The notes beneath the pieces are model-generated. The model ran no database searches. It had not been told where the DNA came from and saw only the letters and a program-made list of their open reading frames with translations. Below are positions 61,801 through 63,109 of a stretch of DNA of 64,000 bases, piece after piece. Position 1 is the first letter of the stretch. Every line of letters begins with the position of its first letter. Location: NCBI GenBank assembly GCA_027627225.1, contig CM051028.1, forward strand, positions 25,602,364 to 25,666,363. Reading direction: 5' to 3'. Position numbers and translations under genes: made by a program. The DNA is from Congeria kusceri. Taxonomy: Eukaryota > Mollusca > Bivalvia > Myida > Dreissenidae.

Positions 61801-63031
61801 TTCACCTGGCAACATTTAAAATACAGTAACTGCTTATAGAAAACATTCTGTGGAACAGATCTGTGTTAGAAAAGACTGCAAAAATAAAATGCTCGATACC
61901 AATAAATAAGCATCATATGATAAAACCTCAGTCACCCTCGAGAATTGCATGTTCCATTTTTTTTCATGATATACTGTAAGATATGAACACCAAACTTTCT
62001 ATATAAACCATGCTCTCAACATTAACTAACATTTAAGTATTAATATAATGGGCATAATAACATAATGGCCATATTCAAATACAATTACTTGATTATACAA
62101 TAATATGAAAATAGAAATGTTTCAAGCCATGCTAGCAATGAACTTGGAGGAAATATTGCCACATCAGTAGCTGGTGAACTCTTTTAGTGGCGTATTTAGG
62201 ATGTATATTTGATAAATTCGCCAAAAACAAATGCTGAAGACTGACTTAAAATTTTAGCAGCCAACAGAAAATGTTATGACATAACTTTTAGCGTCAAGAA
62301 TGTCTACAGTTATATACCTTAGTGCTTAAATGGGAGCAAATTAGCTGTAATCCAAATGGAAAACAAATTGGGAATACATTTGTCACAAATTACCTGTGTG
62401 CTGGAGCTACACCCCTGCCTTGTGCAGGAGACGATTCTGAATGCGTGCAGACTGTAGGGCAGAAGTCCCCCCACATCATAGTACATACGAGTCCCTGAGT
62501 AGACCGGCAGCTCGTTGTGAAACAGATTATACCGGATTATCTCTCCTGTAAAAAATATAATAGATAACATACGAACATGTCTTTTGCTTATAATAAAGGA
62601 ATGTTCATGGAAATTAATTGTAAATCTTTTATTTGTTTTCACCTTCCATAATATATCATTTAGTTTTAATTACATTTTTATATTGTTTCTTTTAGTTTTT
62701 CTCCATATAAACATTATAATGAATGGACTTTAAGACTTATTTCCCCTTATACTTTAAAATGACGCACTCCATCTTGTCCAAATTTGCTAAATAGACATGA
62801 TTTTATGGCTTTAATATGACTTGGTAGTATATGGAATATAAGTGTATCCACCAAATACAAAAAATAAGTACTTATATATTTACCGTTTGGTAGACCAGGT
62901 TTCTGCCACTCGACGTGAAGCTGAGAGGGGCTAGGGGAGGTAATTGTAGGCGGGTGGACGAGGCCAGGTGCACTCTCTGCTGTGCGGATAACTGACGCGT
63001 TGCTAACAGTACATCCTCCTCCTGTACAGGC
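7720..63031 (-). CDS. USH2A: Usherin homologue, C-terminal 2983 residues (36 exons)
   Basis: The exons listed separately join in phase at all 35 junctions to one frame of 8952 nt ending in TAA at 7720-7722. The product is about 26 FN3 domains, interrupted by a cysteine-pair-rich module (window residues about 925-1230), then a membrane helix (about 2824-2846) and a cytoplasmic tail of about 137 residues. Identity with usherin rests on four points: the giant FN3 array, the F-G loop pattern ACTxGGCT in many domains, the juxtamembrane EIWFIALMAVIG and PYIRER, and the C-terminal FTDTHL with PDZ ligand DTHL. Usherin is an extracellular link protein of cilia and stereocilia that binds whirlin and harmonin. 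The N-terminal laminin-type modules would lie past 64000. Exon joins are hand-made; the weakest are exons 8/9, the donors of 14 and 19, and the acceptor of 31. Confidence 0.93.
7801..8260. other. Usherin intron 35
   Basis: 460 bp. It holds a short fragment (about 7920-8010) resembling the end of a dispersed element (AGCTCAACTGAGCACGAAGT). Otherwise nothing was recognised. Confidence 0.5.
8261..8476 (-). CDS. USH2A: Usherin exon 35: cytoplasmic tail
   Basis: TTATCACAG|GAG...AGC|GTGAGT, 72 codons, phase 0-0. It encodes EMPHAVLDDRGGYYPG, GVTNPAYVNAPRH (an NPxY motif), basic KRLSIDR, then acidic FDDDLEEDDSENFGW. Confidence 0.93.
8477..8824. other. Usherin intron 34
   Basis: 348 bp of AT-rich sequence. 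No feature recognised. Confidence 0.6.
8825..9075 (-). CDS. USH2A: Usherin exon 34: transmembrane exon
   Basis: AATTAAAG|GT...GCTATG|GTAATT. A Ser/Thr-rich stalk, then EIWFIALMAVIGVLLLLALL as membrane helix, ACC and basic residues, then PHPYIRERLPLRNRQQKQ. KE(I/V)WFIALMA and PYIRER are hallmarks of usherin around its membrane segment, by my knowledge of the vertebrate protein. Confidence 0.95.
9940..10690. repeat. Family E tandem-core element
   Basis: Units of about 140-150 bp contain GACCTTGAATTGTGACCTTG, CATCTGGTCATGG and AATAATAATCTGAAGTAATA. It ends with a GGACGGACGG run and the hairpin TATATGCCCTCC...GGGGGGCATA at 10659-10681. The second locus is 39895-40905. Confidence 0.8.
10690..11595. 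repeat. Dispersed element ending in TATATGCCCCC
   Basis: Repeated segments: ATTTGTGCCA... and GTGACCTTGAC blocks, then two copies of AAAGGGCAACAACTCCCTGA (near 11220 and 11383). The terminus is GGACGGACTGAATTTGG...TATATGCCCCCC near 11560. No coding potential. Confidence 0.65.
12038..12127 (-). CDS. USH2A: Usherin exon 33: membrane-proximal FN3, end
   Basis: ATTTTCAG|CT...ATTG|GTAAGT, 90 nt. It encodes LQFTIRAITESGEVESPVIV, then FDPKASGNI, the last FN3 strands and the start of the stalk. Phase 1-1 symmetric. Confidence 0.88.
12190..12490. mobile_element. Possible MITE with G/C-rich inverted ends
   Basis: The left end CCCCAGGGGGAGGGG is answered by CTCCCCCCTCCTGGGG at about 12472-12487. The interior is unrelated to its neighbours. 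No target duplication was identified. Confidence 0.4.
12491..13077. other. Rest of usherin intron 32
   Basis: The part 12640-12790 resembles 46195-46305 (TTTTCAGTGA..., CAAAGGTCAGTGTCGGGTTA), a decayed dispersed repeat. Nothing else was recognised. Confidence 0.4.
13078..13257 (-). CDS. USH2A: Usherin exon 32: membrane-proximal FN3, first part
   Basis: TTTTAAG|CA...CAAA|GTAGGT. It encodes PAYHKYPAMNKNGSLAVIDW, LEYTVTLGGSVVYSGV and IDRVNPTQ. Phase chose the donor between two nearby GTs. Confidence 0.87.
13598..13779 (-). CDS. USH2A: Usherin exon 31: FN3 second half
   Basis: The donor GAAG|GTATTT is clear. The acceptor CCTACCAG|T is the best in-phase choice, giving SQPFKQTCITSEPSIVYEG; an alternative ACGAG|T 27 nt on would give the shorter SEPSIVYEG. 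The exon continues GLAPYTAYEFQIQSANDVG. The chosen acceptor touches the 66-bp minisatellite. Confidence 0.8.
13783..14242. repeat. 66-bp minisatellite, 7 copies
   Basis: GTAGGCGGACATGCT recurs at 13783, 13849, 13915, 13981, 14047, 14113 and 14179, exactly 66 bp apart. Because 66 is a multiple of three, several frames on both strands stay open and give long false ORFs (for example 13571-14329). The array starts directly at the acceptor of usherin exon 31. Confidence 0.95.
14243..14831. other. Rest of usherin intron 30
   Basis: AT-rich with T runs (14262-14290). Nothing recognised. Confidence 0.5.
14832..15076 (-). CDS. USH2A: Usherin exon 30: FN3 end and FN3 start
   Basis: TATTTCCAG|TCG...GAAG|GTATAG. 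It encodes SSTGTFLQQTVGQTMPLLPF, QACTAGGCTTSP and KLAWSHPLHPNGELRR. Confidence 0.9.
15423..15518 (-). CDS. USH2A: Usherin exon 29: 32-codon FN3 core
   Basis: ATTTTCAG|GAG...CTGTG|GTATGT, 96 nt, phase 0-0. It encodes ETTPTTVTVLITPPTIPNG and VVRYYNVLANGTV. The usual core Trp is replaced (VTVLITPP). Being symmetric, it could be skipped in frame. Confidence 0.88.
15794..15993 (-). CDS. USH2A: Usherin exon 28: FN3 second half and start
   Basis: ATCCAG|GA...ATCATC|GTATGT. It encodes SIYNGGSRSYTDRTSD, LLPYKTYEYSVTAANGVG and EAPPDSVLAPNII. Confidence 0.9.
15994..16466. other. Usherin intron 27
   Basis: 473 bp of AT-rich sequence. No feature recognised. Confidence 0.55.
16467..16767 (-). CDS. USH2A: Usherin exon 27: FN3 end and FN3 start
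   Basis: CTCCACTAG|ATG...CTACAG|GTTTGT. It encodes MVYSGGPSLLNYIVPGLQFW, QACTDRGCTLSLG, then VLVEWDAPLKPNGFITSYEL. Confidence 0.9.
16885..17843. mobile_element. Inverted-repeat transposon, about 0.96 kb, pogo/mariner-like ends
   Basis: The left end CAGTAAACTCCACTTGTAAC and the right end, read inverted, CAGCAAACTCCGCTTGTAAC agree over about 28 bp. TA follows the right end but the left flank is TG. No transposase frame, so non-autonomous. A second element is nested inside (17282-17612). Confidence 0.7.
17282..17612. mobile_element. Nested MITE
   Basis: The left end AGGCGTAAAAAAAAAATATG...GTTTCAGGTAAC is inverted at the right as GTTACCTGAAAC...TTTTACGCCT. The interior has GGTAGGTCGGG and its partner. 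A related fragment may be at 23205-23285. Confidence 0.65.
17980..20681 (-). CDS. USH2A: Usherin exon 26: giant exon with about 9.5 FN3 domains
   Basis: TGTTTTCAG|GT...GGAGAG|GTATGG, 2702 nt, 900 full codons. Ten FN3 starts are marked by the W...NG turn: TQPNG, PPENG, NPNG, KING, KPNG, KSNG, KPNG, ILTG, FPNG, NPNG. The tenth domain ends in exon 27. Loop types run: no Cys, long Cys loop (ACLAGVPNGCGTG), NSQG, NSAG, ACTAAGC, NSQG, ACSGGGC, ACTSGGC, RNGIG. All other FN3s here are split by introns, so this block either lost introns or kept an ancestral state. Many NxS/T sequons fit an extracellular location. Confidence 0.95.
20682..20986. other. Usherin intron 25
   Basis: 305 bp. Nothing recognised. 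Confidence 0.6.
20987..21094 (-). CDS. USH2A: Usherin exon 25: FN3 end
   Basis: TATTTCCAG|AA...GACG|GTAAGG, 108 nt. It encodes LLPYTRYNASVTACTEVACT and RVESILMPEAAPD. It was found only through splice sites and phase. Confidence 0.88.
21095..21751. other. Usherin intron 24
   Basis: 657 bp of AT-rich sequence. Nothing recognised. Confidence 0.6.
21752..21950 (-). CDS. USH2A: Usherin exon 24: FN3 first half
   Basis: ACTGGACAG|TTG...CGGAG|GTGAGA. It encodes LTVATAQAAPEGVHSPALQV, RIVWKPPDVPNGIIHTYTV and RELSVIIG. Confidence 0.87.
21951..23300. other. Usherin intron 23
   Basis: A roughly 95-bp segment with ATTAATATAATTGAAATTTA is duplicated (near 22340 and 22430). There is a short ATC/AGC microsatellite near 22680. 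A fragment at 23205-23285 resembles the MITE at 17282. No coding sequence. Confidence 0.5.
23301..23455 (-). CDS. USH2A: Usherin exon 23: FN3 second half
   Basis: CGTTTTCAG|GT...CCAAAT|GTAAGT. It encodes EILRFVLVRDGIELYRGLNL, ILPYRSYTYVLTS, and the paired-Cys loop CTVAGCVKSP. Confidence 0.9.
23985..25455. repeat. Family D tandem-core element, long copy
   Basis: About nine units of 135-145 bp with TGGCCTGGTGACCTAGTTTT, GAGATATCATTGTGACAAAT and AAGTTTCATGAAGATTGGGC. It ends AGCTCACCATGAGCAGGTTG and GTGCTCAGGTGAGCTAAAAA, directly followed by a family A element. Confidence 0.85.
25455..26560 (-). repeat. Family A tandem-core element, inverted copy
   Basis: It begins ACAAGAGCTGTC...AGGACAGCGCGCTCGACT. 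Six units are marked by GGGGCATAATTCTGCT near 25539, 25705, 25874, 26040, 26235 and 26401, spaced 166-169 bp with one 195-bp unit. The long spacing matches the extra segment of the copy at 470-1185. Confidence 0.88.
26630..26810. repeat. Family F fragment
   Basis: AATAATTTCATTGTAAAAAC, GTAACCAGTAACAAAAT and AATATTTGCAAAAGTTATT match the units at 29190-29600 and 31865-32110. Confidence 0.6.
26925..27135. repeat. Dispersed repeat shared with 42135
   Basis: CACACTATTATGTGAAGTTA and GAATAAGACGTCAAACA, then TTACACCAATGTTT, recur at 42136-42390 with moderate divergence. Confidence 0.65.
29190..29600. repeat. Family F tandem element (about 110-bp unit)
   Basis: GGTTACCAGTAAAATTACAG, TTTGTAATATTTGCAA and GTCCCAAGAAAAATAATTTCC recur about every 110 bp (29219, 29330, 29447, 29553). 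Confidence 0.75.
30146..30226 (+). other. tRNA-like sequence (degenerate)
   Basis: An A-box-like GTGGTAGAGTGGTTAACACG and a perfect B-box core GGTTCAATCCCC, followed by a T run as in Pol III terminators. The acceptor halves do not pair and the T stem is imperfect, so I read it as a tRNA-derived relic or SINE head rather than a working tRNA. Confidence 0.5.
31865..32110. repeat. Family F fragment
   Basis: AATATTTGCAAAGGTTATT, GTAAAAATTGCAAAGGTCCC and GGTTACCAGTAAA match 29190-29600. Confidence 0.65.
32456..32653 (-). CDS. USH2A: Usherin exon 22: FN3 end and FN3 start
   Basis: TTCTTTTAG|AT...AATG|GTCAGT. It encodes DGLQPYSLYEYSVAVVNSVG, QAAPMGLKAPNATL and IFLTWEAPSQPNG. The 9-kb intron that follows is the longest in the window. 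Confidence 0.9.
33040..34475. repeat. Family C tandem-core element, long copy
   Basis: Nine units of 136-146 bp (one of 109), marked by GGTCTCAATATAAGGTATCT near 33060, 33205, 33343, 33480, 33626, 33735, 33871, 34017 and 34160. Each has GTGACCTTGACCTTGACCCC. The right end is GACAGACAGACCAACC...GGGGGGCATAATA. Confidence 0.9.
34556..34798 (-). CDS. USH2A: Usherin exon 21: end of Cys module, FN3 resumes
   Basis: CCTTCAG|GA...TTAG|GTAAAT. Six single cysteines (CGMGTVC, FCDTC, TCG, DC) end the module. The linker YHSNQPTEAPPLPS follows, then EKKIYSGLRMDHL, which looks like the FN3 strand before the E-F region and completes the FN3 begun in exon 15. Confidence 0.85.
35229..35368. repeat. Hairpin (fold-back) element
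   Basis: The left arm CGTTGTTTATCGGCCAATAA...TTCTGATG is answered by CATCAGAATG...TTAATTGGCCGATAAACAAC. The arms are about 60 bp with a loop of about 20 bp around 35287-35306. Confidence 0.8.
35369..36221. other. Part of usherin intron 20
   Basis: The part 35770-36200 is a degenerate family C element starting GAGGACAGCGCGCTAGAC, with TTTTTAGTCACAGTGACCTT. The rest is AT-rich with nothing recognised. Confidence 0.5.
36222..37471 (-). mobile_element. tRNA-derived SINE, split by a transposon
   Basis: Same SINE as at 2259-2571, on the minus strand. The head is at 37380-37471 with A box TAGCTCATTTGGTAGAGC and B box GAGTTCGAACCCC. The tail (GGTCAGTTAACC, GCTTAGCTGATCTAAGCGG) is at 36222-36334. 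The body is interrupted at 36335-37279. Confidence 0.85.
36335..37279. mobile_element. 945-bp transposon inserted in the SINE
   Basis: Ends CACTGCAGATCCGTTATAT and ATATAATGGATCTGCAGTG are inverted repeats. Comparison with the intact SINE shows the inserted sequence flanked by a duplicated TA (AGTA|...|TACTTAG). TA duplication suits the mariner superfamily; the CACTG end also recalls CACTA elements. No transposase was found inside. Confidence 0.8.
37480..38045. repeat. Family G tandem-core element
   Basis: Three units of about 130-180 bp with AAAAAGGCCCATAATTTTCA, CAAACTAGAGTTATC and CATTTTAATATAGGGAATAA. It ends TTTTCTTCAAAAAGTCGAGC. A second copy is at 59000-59460. Confidence 0.8.
38066..38216 (-). 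CDS. USH2A: Usherin exon 20: CC-pair module
   Basis: GCATTTCAG|GTT...TCTG|GTGAGA. It encodes VHEYSSPAAKIAANEKCCG, NGLGCCNFVGYNPATQYC and SSKQSG. Confidence 0.9.
38319..38480. repeat. 32-bp tandem repeat, about 4.5 copies
   Basis: GGGGTAAATGTACACTTGAT recurs every 32 bp from 38319. A diverged relative (GGGGTAAATGTACACTCT) is at 55770-55885. Confidence 0.9.
38481..39216. other. Rest of usherin intron 19
   Basis: AT-rich. Nothing recognised. Confidence 0.5.
39217..39404 (-). CDS. USH2A: Usherin exon 19: CC-pair module
   Basis: TTAAACAG|GC... encodes QLHERLNKTCCGGEM, MECCGDATAGESYA, YTCCGRQYLPADSSLCC. The donor is either AAG|GTAGCT (used) or CAT|GTAAAG six bases earlier. Both keep frame and differ by two residues. 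Confidence 0.85.
39895..40905. repeat. Family E tandem-core element, second locus
   Basis: Five units of about 150-165 bp with GACCTTGAATTGTGACCTTG, CATGGGTCATGTACGCGACA and CATTATGAAGTTATGGAGCG. The plus-strand end is GACGGACACGCGTGATTCC...AAGTGGGGGTATAATG. Confidence 0.85.
40950..41080 (-). CDS. USH2A: Usherin exon 18: CC-pair module
   Basis: GTTTCCAG|G...AATG|GTAGGT. It encodes YEHVLPGEVCCPDKLEDR, DACCGTTPYLTSG and QVCCNG: three Cys-Cys pairs, each followed by a short polar segment. Confidence 0.9.
41081..41398. other. Usherin intron 17
   Basis: 318 bp. GGGAAAAAGTGAC is repeated twice (41163, 41217). Nothing else recognised. Confidence 0.55.
41399..41544 (-). CDS. USH2A: Usherin exon 17: CC-pair module
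   Basis: CATCTTAG|GTG...AACAG|GTGAGA, phase 0 to 2. It encodes VCCDGVLHNSKDGYHCCGKE and SDVCCGG...HVCCSN. Four Cys-Cys pairs are spaced about 12-15 residues apart. Confidence 0.87.
42044..42104. repeat. 20-bp tandem repeat, 3 copies
   Basis: ACATGGTAGTGTGAGGCTTG is repeated three times without change. Confidence 0.9.
42136..42390. repeat. Dispersed repeat shared with 26925
   Basis: It shares ACACACTATTATGTGAAGTT and the following 200 bp with 26925-27135. An internal 37-bp segment (TTATTAGTGTAATATACACC) is duplicated in tandem. Confidence 0.65.
42607..43855. mobile_element. Possible 1.25-kb element with degenerate inverted ends
   Basis: The left AAAGCAGTGGACTGTCGGTC and the right end, read inverted, TAAGCGGTGAACCGAGACC are similar. 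Both continue with CCACCAAA and GGTCCAGC motifs. No long coding frame inside. Confidence 0.4.
44081..45273 (-). repeat. 17-copy 68/71-bp array made from exon 16 and its donor
   Basis: Seventeen donor-bearing copies. The motif CTTAC(C) occurs at 44081, 44152, 44220, 44291, 44362, 44433, 44504, 44575, 44643, 44711, 44782, 44853, 44924, 44995, 45066, 45134 and 45202 (CTGAC at 44433 and 44504). Spacing is 71 or 68 bp, the 3-bp difference being one codon inside the coding part. Each copy repeats the CGILQNLCGSTCYSGTK coding segment plus GTAAGTGTACGTAC. The copy at 45207 is the real exon end. Read-through into the next copy shifts frame and soon stops. Confidence 0.92.
45207..45306 (-). CDS. USH2A: Usherin exon 16: start of cysteine-rich module
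   Basis: CATTTTCAG|A...ACTAAG|GTAAGT, 100 nt. It encodes PQTTLSPELTK, then CTYIKCGILQNLCGSTCYSG. Its last two thirds plus the donor form the unit of the 17-copy array downstream. I used the 5'-most copy, the only one attached to an acceptor and to unique upstream codons. Confidence 0.85.
45307..45826. other. Usherin intron 15
   Basis: 520 bp of AT-rich sequence. Nothing recognised. Confidence 0.55.
45827..46035 (-). CDS. USH2A: Usherin exon 15: FN3 end and interrupted FN3 start
   Basis: GTCTACAG|TTG...GAAAT|GTAAGT. It encodes LEVCTVFDCVKSE, then QIAVTWQAPLKPNGIILRYD and VWRRTIKQCSE. The FN3 stops after its C strand; its second half resumes about 300 residues later in exon 21. Confidence 0.88.
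46341..46455. repeat. About 40-bp repeat, 3 copies
   Basis: CCAACTTCTTTATCTATATA and ACCACTATTT recur near 46343, 46382 and 46422. Confidence 0.8.
46681..46883 (-). CDS. USH2A: Usherin exon 14: most of one FN3 domain
   Basis: TTATATAG|CC... encodes PEGIDTPTLSIVSETAIRVS, MAPKVPNGDITGYHIYMNG and GLQPYTVYEIQ. The donor is CAG|GTCCGG, poor after GT, but it joins perfectly to LEVCTVFDC in exon 15. Confidence 0.85.
47030..47130. repeat. ATC/AAC microsatellite
   Basis: Imperfect ATCATCGTCATCATC and AACAACAACAAC runs, in usherin intron 13. Confidence 0.7.
47290..47502 (-). CDS. USH2A: Usherin exon 13: FN3 second half
   Basis: GTTTCCAG|GT...GGTG|GTGAGT. It encodes VVDLQGSVTNYTVHLQSS and GDLRPNTQYRALVTLTINGG, with N-glycosylation sequons NYT and NVT. 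Confidence 0.9.
47690..48285 (-). repeat. Family B tandem-core element, inverted copy
   Basis: GTTACCTCCTCTTGTTCTAC, AGTACTTTGAGTTTTAAGTC and GAGAAATTAGACC mirror 1186-1965. It ends TTTTTCTTCAAAAAGTCGAG. Confidence 0.8.
48382..48630 (-). CDS. USH2A: Usherin exon 12: FN3 end and FN3 start
   Basis: TTTGTTTAG|CA...CCTG|GTAGGT. It encodes TGAVWQRIYSGTEYFFQDRG, ITVINDVGQLTSD, then VVAVTWETPG. A copy of its acceptor region lies near 48765. Confidence 0.9.
48631..48860. repeat. Tandem duplication next to usherin exon 12
   Basis: TTCACATTTG...CATATTTGTTGGCAGTGAAA just outside exon 12 recurs near 48765-48820 as TTCACATTTGCAAAACAAAT...ATATTTGTTGGAAGTGAAA. The copy includes the first exon bases but its acceptor AG is lost. 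Confidence 0.65.
48925..49715. repeat. Family H tandem-core element
   Basis: Five units of about 155 bp with GGTGAAGATTGGATGAAAAC and TGTTGGACTTAGAGAGCGG. It ends GACAGACAGACCGACATTAG...GATGGGGGGCATAC. Confidence 0.8.
49825..50975. repeat. Family D tandem-core element
   Basis: Six units of about 145 bp, marked by TTTGACCTAGTGACCTAG near 50029, 50174, 50319 (shortened), 50454, 50599 and 50744. Left end GGGTCGCTCACCTGAG, right end GCTCAGGTGAGC (inverted). Confidence 0.9.
51047..51238 (-). CDS. USH2A: Usherin exon 11: FN3 end and FN3 start
   Basis: ATTCCCAG|GT...GATC|GTAAGA. It completes the loop ACTS-GGCTQS begun in exon 10, then PPEATPVSQTMITLVWEGPG and KPNGPNIKFELT. Confidence 0.9.
51738..51806 (-). 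pseudogene. Duplicated 3' half of usherin exon 10 (pseudo- or cassette exon)
   Basis: In minus orientation it reads LQLLFKDLVAYTEYAVTVMF, against LWLLFEGLMAYTEYAVTVTA in exon 10, with no stop. It is bounded by ATTTCAG and ACAA|GTAAAA. It is 69 nt with phase 1-1, so inclusion would keep frame. Similarity starts a little before the acceptor and runs into the intron past the donor. The intact frame allows an alternative exon; the weaker donor and divergence favour a decaying duplicate. Confidence 0.7.
51826..52510. repeat. Family K tandem-core element
   Basis: Head CAAGAGCTGTCAGAGGACAG and GCGCTCGACTATTCGAAG, tail CTTCGAATAGTCGAGC (inverted). Three units of about 165 bp are marked by GAGTTATGGGGAATGTTGCC near 52034, 52198 and 52364. 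It sits between exon 10 and its duplicated half exon. Confidence 0.85.
52532..52750 (-). CDS. USH2A: Usherin exon 10: most of one FN3 domain
   Basis: CCCTTCAG|GA...ACAA|GTAAGA, phase 1-1. It encodes PAGVMPPRIQ, VSWDPPLQPNGLIEFYTVR, then NISVLWLLFEGLMAYTEYAV and ACTS. A diverged copy of its last 69 nt lies 0.7 kb downstream at 51738-51806. Confidence 0.9.
52751..53448. other. Usherin intron 9
   Basis: 698 bp. The part 53155-53345 is a truncated dispersed element (CACAGACACGGATGCCCCCA ... TATATGCCCCCCC). The rest is unrecognised. Confidence 0.5.
53449..53745 (-). CDS. USH2A: Usherin exon 9: one whole FN3 domain
   Basis: Acceptor GGTAG|AT; an alternative CCAG six bases on would create a stop at the junction. 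It encodes PEKVVPPTAV, LTWSPPGLPNGVISLYKLER and YEYRLVVSNGAGDGTSP. The donor is TTCAA|GTAGGT. Confidence 0.82.
54052..54242. mobile_element. 190-bp MITE
   Basis: Ends GTGTCGTGGGAAACCCGGG and TTAATGCAGT...GCACAGGCT are inverted at the right as AGCCTGTGCAGACTGCATTA and CCCTGTTTTCCCACAAC. The arms are about 45 bp. Confidence 0.8.
54286..54421 (-). CDS. USH2A: Usherin exon 8: FN3 second half
   Basis: CTACAG|GAG... encodes VTQLRADVLQPYMYYTF and VCTLGGCTRS, ending RTLED. The donor ATT|GTGTGT is weak. It was chosen because it keeps phase with exon 9; other GT dinucleotides lie 2-4 bases away. Confidence 0.75.
54453..54977. mobile_element. 525-bp mariner-type MITE
   Basis: Inverted ends CTGTGGAATCAGTTAAATTC and TTAGTGATTCCACAG, each flanked by TA, the mariner target duplication. 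No transposase. Short ACTGTGGAATCA-type elements are widespread in invertebrates. Confidence 0.75.
54990..55365. repeat. GAT/AAT microsatellite
   Basis: Imperfect (GAT)n, (AAT)n and (AAC)n runs over 375 bp, ending 9 bp from the donor of usherin exon 7. They create long false open frames on both strands. Confidence 0.95.
55374..55510 (-). CDS. USH2A: Usherin exon 7: FN3 first half
   Basis: GTGACAG|GA...GAGTCT|GTAAGT. It encodes PAGFNTPVVVGSGPRYIDIV and WSPPLTPNGVIAEYQIYQNG. A (GAT/AAT) microsatellite starts a few bases past its donor. Confidence 0.9.
55511..56262. other. Part of usherin intron 6
   Basis: The part 55770-55885 carries diverged copies of the 32-bp TAAATGTACAC repeat. Otherwise nothing was recognised. 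Confidence 0.5.
56263..56720. mobile_element. MITE-like element with two sets of inverted arms
   Basis: Outer arms ATGAGAAGCAACCTCATTAA / ATTTCAATGAGATTGCATGA; inner arms ATTAAAGGTCACCATCAAAT (56321) / AAGGTCATCTGAACGTGACC (56619). About 455 bp, with no coding frame. Confidence 0.5.
56740..56879 (-). CDS. USH2A: Usherin exon 6: FN3 second half
   Basis: TATTTGCAG|C...GATC|GTAAGT. It encodes IFGPTTSFTYTKENL...YDFRLVAENSNG and WVTAATRQD. It is not seen as an ATG frame; splice sites and phase define it. Confidence 0.87.
56955..57360. repeat. Degenerate family C element, left part
   Basis: AACAAGAGCTGTCGGAGGAC head, then TTTTTCTATTTTTATTAACA and GTGACCTTGATACC. The next unit is broken by the 57360-58872 insertion and resumes at 58873-58995. 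Confidence 0.7.
57360..58872. mobile_element. 1.5-kb hAT-like element inserted in family C
   Basis: Ends AGGATGCAACGG and CGCTGCATCCCT are inverted, with matching ATACCCG/CGGGT motifs inside. The flanks repeat ATTTTTAGTA on both sides, fitting an 8-10-bp target duplication in the family C motif CTATTTTTAGTAACAG. No long transposase frame remains. Confidence 0.7.
59000..59460. repeat. Family G tandem-core element
   Basis: Two to three units with CTAGCTTACCAAAAAACTTT, GCCCATAAATTTGAC and CATTTTAATAT, as at 37480-38045. Confidence 0.8.
59471..59621 (-). CDS. USH2A: Usherin exon 5: FN3 first half
   Basis: TTGTCAG|CC...CAGGA|GTGAGT. It encodes PDGVKPPDMLSQ and LTATWRPVGRENS. The usual PNG turn is replaced by a longer GRENSMDAA loop. 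It ends in phase 2. Confidence 0.87.
59622..60641. other. Usherin intron 4
   Basis: 1 kb. The plus-strand frames 59835-60068 and 60265-60723 show no domain and overlap exon 4 antisense. Nothing else recognised. Confidence 0.55.
60642..60821 (-). CDS. USH2A: Usherin exon 4: FN3 second half
   Basis: TTTTTCAG|CC...GGAC|GTAAGT, 180 nt. It encodes IWDYSTVLGHRS...PMSSYAVQVNASNSVG, the cysteine-free loop type, ending TADMPPG. Confidence 0.88.
61015..61210. mobile_element. 196-bp MITE with near-perfect inverted ends and TA flanks
   Basis: CACAAGGTAGCTCACTCGCC at the left is perfectly inverted at the right (GGCGAGTGAGCTACCTTGTG). The arms continue imperfectly for about 60 bp. TA flanks both ends. 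Confidence 0.88.
61211..61642. other. Rest of usherin intron 3
   Basis: A 60-bp segment with TATTTCTAAGAACAA and CTAGAAACAAGAGAAAA is duplicated (61347-61400, 61400-61460). Otherwise AT-rich. Confidence 0.55.
61643..61805 (-). CDS. USH2A: Usherin exon 3: FN3 first half
   Basis: GTTGCCAG|GTG...AAAA|GTATGT. It encodes VKARTMEATPVG, then VQVKWTAPEKANGDMYFDVY, an FN3 B-C strand region. No ATG-initiated frame reveals it; it was found by splice sites and phase. Confidence 0.87.
61806..62393. other. Usherin intron 2
   Basis: 588 bp. Nothing recognised. Confidence 0.55.
62394..62545 (-). CDS. USH2A: Usherin exon 2: FN3 second half
   Basis: TTTACAG|GA...ACACAG|GTAATT. It encodes EIIRYNLFHNELPVYSGT...LLPYSLHAF and the paired-Cys loop SCTRQGCSSS. 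Phases 2-nt carry-in to 0. Confidence 0.9.
62546..62883. other. Usherin intron 1 (window numbering)
   Basis: 338 bp of AT-rich sequence. Nothing recognised. Confidence 0.55.
62884..63031 (-). CDS. USH2A: Usherin exon 1 (window numbering): FN3 end and FN3 start
   Basis: TTTTCCAG|GCC...AACG|GTAAAT, phases 0 to 1. It holds the end of an FN3 with the disulfide-type loop ACTGGGCTVS, then the first half of the next (VEWQKPGLPNG). The preceding 5' exon is outside the window. Confidence 0.88.
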
Positions 63032-63109
63032 CTGGAAAATCAAGAGAAAAATCAAGCATTAAAATGTACAATGTGCTCATAAAAACAAAATAATTATTAA
63101 AAAACAAGA

